NCBI RefSeq assembly: GCF_001984175.1
Contig: NZ_MTQP01000066.1
Location: 620,001 to 684,000, forward strand
Reading direction: 5' to 3'
Length of the DNA stretch: 64,000 bases
Origin: Saccharothrix sp. ALI-22-I
Lineage (GTDB): Bacteria; Actinomycetota; Actinomycetes; Mycobacteriales; Pseudonocardiaceae
Shown: positions 50,971 through 60,110 of the stretch, in pieces
Numbering within the stretch: position 1 is the first letter of the stretch
Layout of the letters: each line of letters begins with the position of its first letter
Notes under the pieces: model-generated
Seen by the model: the letters and a program-made list of their open reading frames with translations, nothing else
The model's database searches: none
Told to the model about the DNA's origin: nothing
Translations under genes and position numbers: made by a program

Positions 50971-51888
50971 GTGGCCGCGCCTCACGGGACCGTGTGCGGT
51001 GTGATCGACTTCCGGGTGCCCGTGCAGATCGCCGTGGTGTGGCTCGTCATGGGGTTGTCGGCGGTCGTCGTCGGCTGGTTGGTGGTGTTCGGGTTCTTCA
51101 TCGGGAGCGCCGGGCTGGTCGCGGTCGGCATGATCGGGCCGTTCGCGATGGTCTTCCTGATCGGCACGTTCACCGCCAAGGCGAGCCCGTTGACGGCGAC
51201 CGTGTTGCCCCGCCTCGGGTGGGCGGCGCTGGTGAGCGTGTTCGGTCTGGTCGGCGCGGTGTTCTACTCGTCGGTGCTGGAGGCGAGCGAACCGGTGGAC
51301 CTGCCGTCGTGGCTGGCCATCCCGGGTATCGGGGTATCGTTCGCGCTCGTCGCGGCCATGCTCGCGCACGGCCTGGTGGTGCGGCTGGTCGCGGTGGGTG
51401 TGACCGTCGCGGCGGTGGCCTTCGGCATCTGGCTGCCCACCACGATGCCGGCCGACGACGCCGCGTCCCGGATCGCGCACGCCAAGCTGCCCGGCGGGGT
51501 GCTGCTGATCGCGACGCCCGAGGGGTACGACTTCCCGCGGCTGATCATCGCCGAGGGCCACGCCGAACTCGCCTACGTCTCGAACAGCGACAGCCGGGAG
51601 TTGGACGCGTTCCCGCGCCTGGTCGTGCGGCCGGCGACGGTGGAGACCACCGAGTTGGTGTACCGACCGGACTCCACCGACCACGTGTTCGTGCGGCGGA
51701 TGGGCGACGTCGAGGCGGTGGCCGTGGTCTCCGATTGGGCGGACGTGGAGGCGGTGCGCGAGTTCGTGCTCTCGGTGCGGCCCGCGACCGACGACGAGGT
51801 CAGGCGATTGCTCCCGCAGGCGCCCGATCGACGTGACCGCGACGTGCTCGCCCGCTTCGCGAACACGTGGAACCGCTTGTTCACCTGA
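50971..51888 (+). CDS. Hypothetical membrane protein
   Basis: About 305 residues. Four to five hydrophobic segments occupy residues 15-160 (VQIAVVWLVMGLSAVVVGWL, AALVSVFGLVGAVFYSSVL, ALVAAMLAHGLVVRLVAVGV), followed by an extracytoplasmic or cytoplasmic domain of about 140 residues (ATPEGYDFPRLIIAEGHAEL and a later RDRDVLARFANTWNRLF). I do not recognise the family. Start is uncertain: GTG at 50971 or GTG at 51001, with no clear ribosome-binding site at either. Confidence 0.75.
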   Translation: MAAPHGTVCGVIDFRVPVQIAVVWLVMGLSAVVVGWLVVFGFFIGSAGLVAVGMIGPFAMVFLIGTFTAKASPLTATVLPRLGWAALVSVFGLVGAVFYSSVLEASEPVDLPSWLAIPGIGVSFALVAAMLAHGLVVRLVAVGVTVAAVAFGIWLPTTMPADDAASRIAHAKLPGGVLLIATPEGYDFPRLIIAEGHAELAYVSNSDSRELDAFPRLVVRPATVETTELVYRPDSTDHVFVRRMGDVEAVAVVSDWADVEAVREFVLSVRPATDDEVRRLLPQAPDRRDRDVLARFANTWNRLFT

Positions 51889-51928
51889 CTTCACTCGACT
51901 CCACGTGACTTCACGTGACGCCTGCGGG

Positions 51929-52378
51929 TCAGACCGCCGGCGGCCGGTCCTCGTACGGCGTGGACAGCACCACCGTGGTGCGGGTGGACACGTTCGCCAC
52001 CTCGCGGATCTGCCTGAGCAGCTCCTCCAACGCCGTCGGCGAGGCCACCCGGACCCTCAGCACGTACGAGGCGTCACCGGCGACGGAGTAGCACGCCTCG
52101 ATCTGCGGCAGGTGCTCCAGCCGCTTCGGGTAGTCGTCCGGAGCCGCCGGGTCGATCGGGGTCAGCGAGATGAACGCGGTCAACGGCAGGCCGACCTCGT
52201 CGCCGTCCAGCCGCGCCGCGTAACCGCGGACCACGCCGCGCTGCTCCAGCCGCCGCACCCGCTGGTGCACGGCCGACACGCTCAACCCGACCCGTTCGGC
52301 GAGATCGGTGAAGCTGCACCGGCCGTCCGCGGCGAGTTCGCGCAGGATCGCCCGGTCGATCTGCTCCAGGTTCGTCAC
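51929..52378 (-). CDS. Lrp/AsnC-family regulator
   Basis: A 149-residue feast/famine regulator: N-terminal helix-turn-helix (IDRAILRELAADGRCSFTDL, AERVGLSVSAVHQRVRRLEQ) and a C-terminal RAM domain (LTAFISLTPIDPAAPDDYPK, IEACYSVAGDASYVLRVRV). The GTG overlaps the stop of the M24 peptidase as GTGA. This suggests it senses an amino acid or peptide breakdown product and adjusts the peptidase operon; the ligand is unknown. Confidence 0.92.
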   Translation of the reverse strand: MTNLEQIDRAILRELAADGRCSFTDLAERVGLSVSAVHQRVRRLEQRGVVRGYAARLDGDEVGLPLTAFISLTPIDPAAPDDYPKRLEHLPQIEACYSVAGDASYVLRVRVASPTALEELLRQIREVANVSTRTTVVLSTPYEDRPPAV

Positions 52379-53502
52379 GTCGGCAACACCACCAGCTCGT
52401 GCGGTTGGTTGTTGACGCTCTCCACGCCGTCCGCGGTCACCACCACGATGTCCTCGATCCGCGCGCCCCACCGGCCGGGCAGGTAGACGCCGGGTTCGAC
52501 GCTGAACGCCATGCCCGGCTCCAGCGGCAGGTCGTTGCCGCCGACGATGTAGGGCTCCTCGTGCACGTCCAGCCCGATGCCGTGGCCGGTGCGGTGCACG
52601 AAGTACTCGCCGAAACCCGCGTCGGCGATGATCCGGCGGGCGGCGGCGTCGACCGCCTCACACGTGACGCCGGGCCGTACCGCCTCGACGGCCGCCTGCT
52701 GTGCTCTCTGCAGGACGGAGTAGGTCTCCCACACGTCGGCGTCACGCGGCTCGCCCAGCACGTAGGTGCGGGTGGAGTCGGAGTTGTAGCCCTCGGCCAC
52801 CGGGCCGCCGATGTCGATCACCACCACGTCACCGGCCTGGATCACCCGGTCGGACACGTCGTGGTGCGGCGAGGCGCTGTTCGGGCCGGAGCCGACGATG
52901 ACGAAGTCGGCCACGGTGTGGCCCTCGGCGACGATCGCGGCGGCGATGTCCGCGCCCACCTCGGCCTCCGTGCGGCCGGGACGCAGCCACTCCGCCATGC
53001 GCGCGTGGACCCGGTCGATCGCCGCACCCGCCGTGCGCAACGCGGCCACCTCGGCGGCGTCCTTGCGCATCCGCAGCTCCCGCAGCACAGGGCCGGCCAA
53101 CACCTGATCCGCACCGACCACGTCCCGCAACCGCAGGGTGTGCAGGGCGGGCATCATGTCCGAGACCGCGGTCCGCGTGCCCTTCAACGCCCGCTTGACC
53201 AGCGCGTACGGGTCCTCGCCGTCGACCCAGGTGGCGACCTCGACACCGAGTTCGCCGGTGGGGACGGCGGCGTAACCGGGCTGCTCCAACTTCGGCACCA
53301 CCAGCACGGGCGAACCACCGACCGGCAGCACCAGACACGTCAACCGCTCGAACGACGACCCGCCCGCGCCGATGAGGTAGCGGAGGTCGGAGCCGGGCGC
53401 GATGAGCAACGCGTCCACGCCCGCGATGGAGGCCGCAGCAGTGGCCCGGTCGAGGCGCGCGCGCAGGGCGTCCACGTCGACGGGCCCAACTTGGGTCGAC
53501 AT
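52375..53502 (-). CDS. M24-family aminopeptidase (Xaa-Pro type)
   Basis: A 375-residue pita-bread-fold metallopeptidase. The N-terminal creatinase-like domain (residues 10-150, ALLIAPGSDLRYLIGAGG) precedes the catalytic domain, in which dinuclear metal ligands are recognisable: SASPHH, VVIDIGGPVAEGYNSDSTRT (two Asp), HRTGHGIGLDVHEEPYI (His), GMAFSVEPGVYLPGRWGARIE (Glu) and the final ARIED (Glu). Probably a Xaa-Pro dipeptidase or aminopeptidase in peptide turnover. The ATG at 53502 is the start. Downstream Lrp gene is coupled. Confidence 0.95.
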   Translation of the reverse strand: MSTQVGPVDVDALRARLDRATAAASIAGVDALLIAPGSDLRYLIGAGGSSFERLTCLVLPVGGSPVLVVPKLEQPGYAAVPTGELGVEVATWVDGEDPYALVKRALKGTRTAVSDMMPALHTLRLRDVVGADQVLAGPVLRELRMRKDAAEVAALRTAGAAIDRVHARMAEWLRPGRTEAEVGADIAAAIVAEGHTVADFVIVGSGPNSASPHHDVSDRVIQAGDVVVIDIGGPVAEGYNSDSTRTYVLGEPRDADVWETYSVLQRAQQAAVEAVRPGVTCEAVDAAARRIIADAGFGEYFVHRTGHGIGLDVHEEPYIVGGNDLPLEPGMAFSVEPGVYLPGRWGARIEDIVVVTADGVESVNNQPHELVVLPT

Positions 53503-53615
53503 GACCGGCAGCCTAGTGGTGCACGGCCCGCCGCACGCGAACGAGCTTCGCCCCCACCCCCGTGCCGATGGTCTAGTCGGTGGTCTTGTCGGTGGTTTCT
53601 GGCAAGCTGTCCGAG

Positions 53616-54557
53616 GTGAGCAAACCGCTGGTCCTGATGGACGCCGCCAGCCTGTACTTCCGGGCGTTCTACGCGCTCCCCGAGTCGATGACCGCGCCGG
53701 ACGGCACACCGGTGAACGCGGTGCGCGGGTTCGTCGACACGATCGCCAGAGTCATCACCGAGCGGAAGGCCGGACGGCTGGTGGCGTGCCTGGACGCGGA
53801 CTGGCGCCCGGAGTTCCGCGTAGCCGCGCTCCCGTCGTACAAGGCGCACCGCGTAGCCGAAGGCGCGATGGACGGCGCAGAGGAAGTCCCCGACACCCTC
53901 ACCCCACAGGTGCCGATCATCCTGGATGTCCTGGACGCAGTAGGAATCGCGACCGCCGAGGCCACCGGCTACGAGGCCGACGACGTGATCGGCACACTAG
54001 CCGCCCGCGAAACCACCGACCCGGTCGAAGTGATCACCGGCGACCGCGACCTGTTCCAGGTAGTGCGCGAGGAACCAACCCCCGTACGCGTGCTGTACCT
54101 AGGGCGTGGCTGGGCAAAAGCCGAACTACTAGGCCCGCAAGAGCTAGCCGCCAAATACGCCCTACCAGTCCACGACGCCGGACGCGCCTACGCCGGCATG
54201 GCCGTCCTACGCGGCGACCCATCGGACGGCCTGCCCGGCGTAGCAGGCATCGGCGAAAAAACCGCGGCAAAACTGATCACCGAATTCGGCTCCCTACAAG
54301 CCGTCCTGGACGCAGTCCACGACGGCCGAGACCGCAAACTGACCACCCGCGCCCGCACCGCCCTGCTCAACGCCCAGGCCTACCTCGCCGTAGCACCAAC
54401 CGTCGTCAACGTGGCAACCGACGCCAAGATCATCATGGACCGCCCCGACCCAGTCCCCACCACCCCAGCCGACCCCGACCGCGTCGCCGAACTAACCCGA
54501 CGCTGGGGCCTCGGCAGCTCCCTGCCCAGGCTCCTAACCGCACTAGAACGCCGCTAG
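53616..54557 (+). CDS. 5'-3' exonuclease (PolI N-domain/FEN-type)
   Basis: A 313-residue nuclease of the 5'-3' exonuclease/FEN family, similar to the N-terminal domain of DNA polymerase I. Metal-binding acidic residues fall in LMDAASLYFRAFYAL, VACLDADWRPEFR, GYEADDVIGTLAA and VITGDRDLFQVV, and a helix-hairpin-helix GVAGIGEKTAAKLI is near residue 210. It processes RNA primers or flap DNA. The GTG at 53616 is preferred to GTG 53580. The second half uses many CTA and GTA codons, unlike the first half and the rest of the window. Confidence 0.9.
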   Translation: MSKPLVLMDAASLYFRAFYALPESMTAPDGTPVNAVRGFVDTIARVITERKAGRLVACLDADWRPEFRVAALPSYKAHRVAEGAMDGAEEVPDTLTPQVPIILDVLDAVGIATAEATGYEADDVIGTLAARETTDPVEVITGDRDLFQVVREEPTPVRVLYLGRGWAKAELLGPQELAAKYALPVHDAGRAYAGMAVLRGDPSDGLPGVAGIGEKTAAKLITEFGSLQAVLDAVHDGRDRKLTTRARTALLNAQAYLAVAPTVVNVATDAKIIMDRPDPVPTTPADPDRVAELTRRWGLGSSLPRLLTALERR

Positions 54558-55038
54558 TCAACCAGCCGTCCACCCCGCCACCCCGCCACCGCCCCTCACC
54601 CGGCCACCGCCAGCCCACCCAACCCGGCAACCGAACGCGACTCGACAGCGCAGGCGGAACCGGGCGCAGATCGGCGCGCGGCCGGTAGCCACACGCGGCT
54701 CGGCAGGCGCCTGGCAGAACCGGGCGCGAATCAGCACGCGCGCCGGCGGCCGGGCGAGGATTGGCACGCAGGCTGGCAGCCAGGCGTGGACCGGCAGGCA
54801 GCTGACGCAGATCGGCAGGCGGCTGGTGGCTGGCGGAGCCGGGCGTGGATCGGCGAGTGGGGCGGCAGTCGGGCCAGGTCGGTAGCTGGAGGCGGGGTGG
54901 CGTTGTATGGCGGTCGGTGGGTGGTCGGGGTGGGTGGTCGGGGGGTGGTCGCGGGCCTCGTTGTTTCAACCGACGTTTCAAGTTGAGGATAACGGCGTTT
55001 CTGTATGTCGTTGGGGCATGATCACCCGATCGTGTGGG
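54558..55038. repeat. Gene-free region of degenerate 30-40-bp repeats
   Basis: About 480 bases with no gene. The first half is Pro/Ala-codon-like C-rich sequence. From about 54640 to 54870 there are several degenerate tandem units around GGCAGAACCGGGCGCGAATC (variants GGCGGAACCGGGCGCAGATC and GGCGGAGCCGGGCGTGGATC). The last part is G-rich with TTTCAAGTTGAGGATAACG, which is unusually A+T-rich. Frames that run through it encode only repetitive low-complexity peptides. Confidence 0.6.
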
Positions 55039-56247
55039 CTAGAAGAACGAACCGCTCCACGGGACCTCGTTCACCGCGAACAGCACATCGGCACGCGCTA
55101 GCGCCTCAGCCTGCACCACGTCCAGCCGACGGGTGGCGGCTAGCGTCGAGAACGACACGTCACCCAGGTAAACCGACGCTAGCGCGTCCACGTCCAGCAC
55201 CAGCTCGGGCGCGTCCTCCACCCGCGTCACGCCGTCCGCCGACACCCGGTACGACCCCGAGTTCTCCGGCAGGTACGCGTCGCGCACGCCGATCACCACC
55301 GGTTCGCCCTCGCGGTACGTGCGGGCGGTCAATGCGGCAGGGACATCCAGTAGCCGCAGCCACGTCTCGTCGGACTCGTCCGTGATCCGGCACGCCCGTC
55401 GATCGCCCAGCAGCCACTGCACCGGCTCGTCGACCGGCCGTCCGAACGCCGTCACCTCGACCACCAGGTCGATGCCCAGCACGAACAACCACAGGTCGGC
55501 CCACGCCTCCGCGTCCCGCGCCCACAAATCCATCACGGTCAACGTGGTCGGCTTGTCGGCACCCGGATCGTGCTCACCCAGCTCCACCTTGTACACCACG
55601 TAGCCGTCATCACCCGAAGAACCCGACCGCACCGCGATCTTCATGTTCTCCTCGGCGAACACCCGCCGGAGGTTCAACGCCCACCACGCGGGCCACCGCG
55701 AGATCGTGCCCGTGCGCCCCGGCGACAGCTCGTCGAACAGCTCCCGCGCGATCCGCTCCCCCGCCTCGCCCTCGACCAGCCGCACCCGACCGACTGGGCG
55801 CATCCGAAGCGCGGCACGGTGCCGGTCGATCCGCAGGTACCGGTACCGGGACGCCACGCCGTACCCGTACCGCCCGTAGATCACCGTCTCCGACGCCCGC
55901 AGCGACGCCACCACGTCACCCGCCGACCGCATGGCCCGCAGCTGCTCCCGCTGCAACGCGCTCAACACACCCCGCCGCGTCCAGTCCGCCCGCACACCGA
56001 CCCGGCTCACCGCCGCGTGCGGCACGACCGCACCACCCGGCACGGCGAGCCGAGACGAGAACGAATGGGCCGTCCCGATCATCTCCCCGTCGGCGAACGC
56101 ACCCAGCGCGCGACCCGGCTCGTACGACTCCTGCGCGAACTTCCACTGATCGTCCGGCGCGGGCGAGTAGTGCAGGGTGCCGCGGAACAACGTGTGCGCG
56201 GCCCGGTACTGGGAATCGTCCAGGACGCGGATGTCGTGGTCGGTCAC
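55039..56247 (-). CDS. eis: Eis-type GNAT N-acetyltransferase
   Basis: A 402-residue acetyltransferase of the enhanced intracellular survival family, in which two GNAT domains and a sterol-carrier-like domain form a hexamer. The N-terminal GNAT has the acetyl-CoA loop RVGVRADWTRRGVLSAL, followed by IYGRYGYGVASRYRYLRI. The protein ends in GSFF; in the family the C-terminal carboxylate is catalytic and polar residues line the substrate site. Eis enzymes acetylate aminoglycosides at several amines. Actual substrate here is unknown. Confidence 0.93.
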   Translation of the reverse strand: MTDHDIRVLDDSQYRAAHTLFRGTLHYSPAPDDQWKFAQESYEPGRALGAFADGEMIGTAHSFSSRLAVPGGAVVPHAAVSRVGVRADWTRRGVLSALQREQLRAMRSAGDVVASLRASETVIYGRYGYGVASRYRYLRIDRHRAALRMRPVGRVRLVEGEAGERIARELFDELSPGRTGTISRWPAWWALNLRRVFAEENMKIAVRSGSSGDDGYVVYKVELGEHDPGADKPTTLTVMDLWARDAEAWADLWLFVLGIDLVVEVTAFGRPVDEPVQWLLGDRRACRITDESDETWLRLLDVPAALTARTYREGEPVVIGVRDAYLPENSGSYRVSADGVTRVEDAPELVLDVDALASVYLGDVSFSTLAATRRLDVVQAEALARADVLFAVNEVPWSGSFF

Positions 56248-56292
56248 CCCGGCATAGTGCCGGCGAGATCGCTAGAACCGCTAACGAGTTTC

Positions 56293-56320
56293 GCGCACGG
56301 CGCACGGCGCACGGCGCACA
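56293..56320. repeat. 7-bp direct repeat, four copies
   Basis: GCGCACG repeated in tandem (three exact, the fourth ending in A) between the start of the Eis gene and the terminator of the DUF4333 gene. No coding role is apparent. Confidence 0.7.
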
Positions 56321-56337
56321 GAACAACCACAGACGAA

Positions 56338-56377
56338 CCGAGGCCACCCCGGCACAACACGGCGGGGGTGGCCTCGG
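56338..56377. terminator. Terminator hairpin downstream of the DUF4333 gene
   Basis: CCGAGGCCACCCC (56338-56350) and its exact complement (56365-56377) form a 13-bp stem with a 14-base loop, just past the DUF4333 stop. Confidence 0.8.
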
Positions 56378-56391
56378 GAACGGAACGCGGA

Positions 56392-57087
56392 TCAGCCGGC
56401 GGGCTGGCCGACCTCGTACTCGCCGTCCTCGGTCTTGACCGTGATCTTGACCGTCTTGTCCTTGCCGCCGACCTTCACCTTGCACTCGAAGGTCGTGTTC
56501 GGCTTGACCTCCTGGTCGGCCGGACAGGTCGCGCTCTCCACGTCGGAGATCTTGTAGTCGTCCTTCAGGACGCCCACGACACCCTGCTGCACGGACGCGT
56601 TGTCGAAGACCTTCGTGGTGAACCAACCCGGCGTCACGAACCCGAGGATGCCGACCGCACCGACCAACAGCACGACCAGCGCCACGATGACCCACACCAC
56701 GGCGCTGGACTTCTTCGGCGGCGGCTGCTGGCCGTACTGGCCCGGCTGCCCGTACTGACCGGGCTGCTGCCCGTACTGGCCCGGCTGCCCGTACTGACCA
56801 GGCTGGCCGGGCTGCCCGAACTGACCCTGCTGCGGCTGCCCGTACGGGTTCGACTGCGGGTTGTTCGGGTCGTACCCGGCGGGGTACTGCTGCGTGTACG
56901 GCTGCTGCTGGGGCTGCTGACCCCATTGCTGCTGCTGTGACGGATCCGGCTGCCCGTAGGGGTTGGGCTGCTGAGCGGGGAAACCACCCGACGGCGTGCC
57001 GGGGTACCCACCACCGTAGGGCTGTTGTTGCTGGCCCCACTGCGGCTGCGGGTCGTTCCCTCCGGACGGTCCGTACGGACTGGTCAT
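56392..57087 (-). CDS. DUF4333 membrane-anchored protein with Pro/Gln/Gly-rich tail
   Basis: A 231-residue protein. The N-terminal 125 residues are cytoplasmic and very Gln/Pro/Gly/Tyr-rich with repeats such as GQYGQPGQYGQQPG. One membrane segment (AVVWVIVALVVLLVGAVGIL) follows, and the C-terminal 80 residues are the secreted DUF4333 domain (ISDVESATCPADQEVKPNT, FECKVKVGGKDKTVKITVK) with two Cys that probably form a disulfide. The family is actinobacterial and of unknown function. The disordered Q/P/G leader may bind partners or form condensates. The ATG at 57087 is the start. Confidence 0.88.
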   Translation of the reverse strand: MTSPYGPSGGNDPQPQWGQQQQPYGGGYPGTPSGGFPAQQPNPYGQPDPSQQQQWGQQPQQQPYTQQYPAGYDPNNPQSNPYGQPQQGQFGQPGQPGQYGQPGQYGQQPGQYGQPGQYGQQPPPKKSSAVVWVIVALVVLLVGAVGILGFVTPGWFTTKVFDNASVQQGVVGVLKDDYKISDVESATCPADQEVKPNTTFECKVKVGGKDKTVKITVKTEDGEYEVGQPAG

Positions 57088-57217
57088 GCTCGGCCTCCGA
57101 CGGTCGGTCTGGAAAACGGTTCGAAACTGTGCTGATGTGCAAAGCCTTGTTCAAGCCTTGCGGGCGCGATCAAACCACAGCTGCGCAGGCGATACCCACC
57201 CACCCCGCAAAGCTTTG

Positions 57218-59983
57218 TCAAACGGTGGCCATCGCCACCACCCCACGGCGCAACGCGTCCACCGCCTTTCGGGCGGCCGCACCCACCGGGTCACCGCCGC
57301 CGACCACGTCCCGGATCTGGTCCAGGAAGTCGATCACCTGCCGGCACCACCGGACGAAGTCGCCCGCGCCCAGCTCCGCGCCGTTCTCCTCGGCCGCCGA
57401 CAACACCTTCTCCAACGACTCGCCGCGTGCCCACCGGTACACCGCCCACGCGAAACCAGGGTCGGGCTGCCGGGTCCGGCCGAGCCGGTGCCGGCGCTCG
57501 TCGTCCTCCAACTCCGCCCACAGCCGCGCGGTCGCGGTCAACGCGTCCGACACCTTCCCCGGTGGCAACCGCGCCTCCAGCGGACCGTCCCGACGCGCCT
57601 CGTACACCAGCGCCGACACCACCGCGGCCAGCTCGGCCGGATCGAGGTCGCGCCACACGCCGTGCCGCAGGCACTCCGCGGCCAACAGGTCCGACTCGCT
57701 GTAGAGCCTGGTCAGCCGCTTGCCGTGCTCGGTGACCTCCTCGCCCGGCCCGTTCTCCTCCGCGTGCAGGTAACCGCGTTCCCGCAGCAGGCCCCGGATC
57801 CGGTCGAACTCGCGCGCCAACGAGTGCGTGGTGGCCGCGACCTTGCGCTCCACCTGCTCGGTCTCGGCCAGCAGCCGGTGGTACCGCTCGCCCCACCGGG
57901 CGTGATCCTCGCGCTTCTCGCAGCCGTGGCACGGGTGCGCCCGCAACGCCCGCCGCAACGTCGCCAGCTCCGCGTCGTCGTCCGCGGTGGACCGCCGCTT
58001 GCGCATCGCGGGCGCCACGATCCCGGTGGCGCGCAACGACGCCGCCAGGTCGCGCCGCGACTTCGGCGACCGCGTGTCCACCTGCTTCGGCAACCGCATC
58101 TTGCCCAGCACCTCGACCGGCATCGGGAAGTCCGCCGACGACAGCCGACCCGCCCACCGGTCCTCGGTGACCACGAACGGACGCGCCTCGCCCAGCGGCT
58201 CCAGACCGGGGTCGATCACCACGGCCAGCCCGGTCCGGCGCCCGGACGGCACCGCGATCACGTCACCCTTGCGCAGCCGCTCCAACGACTGCGCCGCCTC
58301 GGCCCGCTTCGCCGAGGTGTTCTGCCGCGCCAACGCCTTCTCCCGCTCGGTGACCCGACGGCGCAGCGACGCGTACTCGGTGAAATCACCGAGGTGGCAC
58401 GTCATCGCCTCGGCATAACCGCCGAGGGCCTCCCGGTTGCGCTCGATGCGCCGCGCCAGACCGACCACCGAACGGTCCGCCTGGAACTGCGCGAACGACT
58501 GCTCCAGGATCTCCCGCGCCGCCGCCGCGCCCAGCTGGTTCACCAGGTTGACGGCCATGTTGTAGCCCGGCCGGAACGACGACCGCAGCGGGTACGTGCG
58601 GGTGGACGCCAGGCCACCCACCGCCTTCGGGTCCACGCCCGGCTGCCACACCACCACCGCGTGGCCCTCGACGTCGATACCGCGCCGCCCCGCCCGGCCG
58701 GTGAGCTGCGTGTACTCGCCGGGCGTCAGGTCGACGTGCGCCTCGCCGTTGTACTTGACCAGCTTCTCCAGCACGACCGTGCGCGCGGGCATGTTGATGC
58801 CCAGCGCCAACGTCTCGGTGGCGAACACGACCTTCACCAGACCGCGGACGAACAGCTCCTCCACGGTCTCCTTGAACGCGGGCAGCAGACCGGCGTGGTG
58901 GCTGGCGATACCGCGCTCCAGCGCCTCGCGCCACTCCCAGTAGCCCAGCACCATCAGGTCACCCTGCGGCAGGTCCTTGGTCTTCTGCTCGATGACCTCG
59001 CGGATCTCCTCGACCTCGTCGTTGGAGTTGAGCCGCAGCCCGGCCCGCACGCACTGCGTCACCGCCGCGTCGCACCCCGCCCGGCTGAACACGAAGTCGA
59101 TCGCGGGCAGCAGGCCCGCGCCGTCCAGCCGCTGCACGATGTCCACCCGTGACGGCGGCTTGAACCCCGACCCGCGCGGCGGCCTGCCGCGTTGGTCCTT
59201 GTTGTTGCGATTACGGCTCCACGGCACGTGAAAGCGGGACAGGTCCTCGGTGTGCCGCAGCAGCTGCGGGTTGATCCGGGCGTGCCCGTCGGGCGCGTCG
59301 CCCGCGAACAGGTCCATCATCCGGCCGCCCGCCATCATGTGCTGCCACAGCGGAACGGGCCGGTGCTCGTCCACCACGACCGTGGTGTCGCCGCGCACCT
59401 CGACCAGCCACTCGCCGAACTCCTCGGCGTTGCTGACCGTGGCGGACAGGCCGACCAGCCGCACCGACTCGGGCAGGTGCAGGATCACTTCCTCCCACAC
59501 CGGGCCGCGGAACCGGTCGGCCAGGTAGTGGATCTCGTCCATCACCACGTAGGCGAGGGTGTTGAGCGTCGAGGAGCCCGCGTACAGCATGTTGCGCAGC
59601 ACCTCGGTGGTCATCACCACGATCGGCGCGTCGCCGTTGACCGACGTGTCGCCGGTGAGCAGGCCGACCTTGCGCGGGCCGTAGCGGGCCACCAGGTCGG
59701 CGTACTTCTGGTTCGACAGCGCCTTGATCGGCGTCGTGTAGAAGCACTTGCGGCCCTCGGACAGGGCCAGGTGCACGGCGAACTCGCCGACGACGGTCTT
59801 GCCCGCGCCCGTGGGCGCGCAGACCAGCACGCCGTGCCCGTCCTCCAGCGCCTCGCACGCGCGTTGCTGGAACGGGTCGAGTTCGAACGAGATGACCCCG
59901 AGGAAATCGGTCAGCTTGGGCCAGGTGGAACGACGGCGGGAATCCGCGTACGCCTCGGCCGGGGACCGCGAAGTGCTTGACAC
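57218..59983 (-). CDS. helY: Ski2/Mtr4-like DEAD/DEAH helicase HelY
   Basis: A 921-residue superfamily II helicase. Walker A APTGAGKT lies at residues 56-63, DEIH at 149-152, SAT in GLSATVSN, and the C-terminal RecA domain has ARTVVLEKLVKYNGE and the TGRAGRRGID motif VI. A winged-helix/ratchet region and a DSHCT-like C-terminus (LAAVVSALVYEARRDGP and later) follow. Homologues are the actinobacterial HelY proteins next to the tat-paf genes. It probably unwinds RNA in mRNA or rRNA processing. The ATG at 59983 is the start. Confidence 0.95.
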   Translation of the reverse strand: MSSTSRSPAEAYADSRRRSTWPKLTDFLGVISFELDPFQQRACEALEDGHGVLVCAPTGAGKTVVGEFAVHLALSEGRKCFYTTPIKALSNQKYADLVARYGPRKVGLLTGDTSVNGDAPIVVMTTEVLRNMLYAGSSTLNTLAYVVMDEIHYLADRFRGPVWEEVILHLPESVRLVGLSATVSNAEEFGEWLVEVRGDTTVVVDEHRPVPLWQHMMAGGRMMDLFAGDAPDGHARINPQLLRHTEDLSRFHVPWSRNRNNKDQRGRPPRGSGFKPPSRVDIVQRLDGAGLLPAIDFVFSRAGCDAAVTQCVRAGLRLNSNDEVEEIREVIEQKTKDLPQGDLMVLGYWEWREALERGIASHHAGLLPAFKETVEELFVRGLVKVVFATETLALGINMPARTVVLEKLVKYNGEAHVDLTPGEYTQLTGRAGRRGIDVEGHAVVVWQPGVDPKAVGGLASTRTYPLRSSFRPGYNMAVNLVNQLGAAAAREILEQSFAQFQADRSVVGLARRIERNREALGGYAEAMTCHLGDFTEYASLRRRVTEREKALARQNTSAKRAEAAQSLERLRKGDVIAVPSGRRTGLAVVIDPGLEPLGEARPFVVTEDRWAGRLSSADFPMPVEVLGKMRLPKQVDTRSPKSRRDLAASLRATGIVAPAMRKRRSTADDDAELATLRRALRAHPCHGCEKREDHARWGERYHRLLAETEQVERKVAATTHSLAREFDRIRGLLRERGYLHAEENGPGEEVTEHGKRLTRLYSESDLLAAECLRHGVWRDLDPAELAAVVSALVYEARRDGPLEARLPPGKVSDALTATARLWAELEDDERRHRLGRTRQPDPGFAWAVYRWARGESLEKVLSAAEENGAELGAGDFVRWCRQVIDFLDQIRDVVGGGDPVGAAARKAVDALRRGVVAMATV

Positions 59984-60110
59984 CTGTCCAGGCTGTCATA
60001 CGACACCGACAAAATCGCTTCAGATCCGCGTCGGACCGCGGAACCTCACTTTTAAGCAACACTGAAGCTATAAAGACCACCGGGGTCGACCATGCGGCAC
60101 ACTCTCAGGC

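Noticed and set aside
54433..54981. 182-codon minus-strand ORF after the exonuclease gene
   Set aside because: It is low-complexity Pro/Arg/Ala sequence from the degenerate repeats, with no homologous features.
56392..57087. Gly/Gln/Pro repeat region as a collagen-like or spider-silk-like structural protein
   Set aside because: Such disordered tails are common before actinobacterial DUF4333-type membrane proteins, and the C-terminal domain is the informative part.
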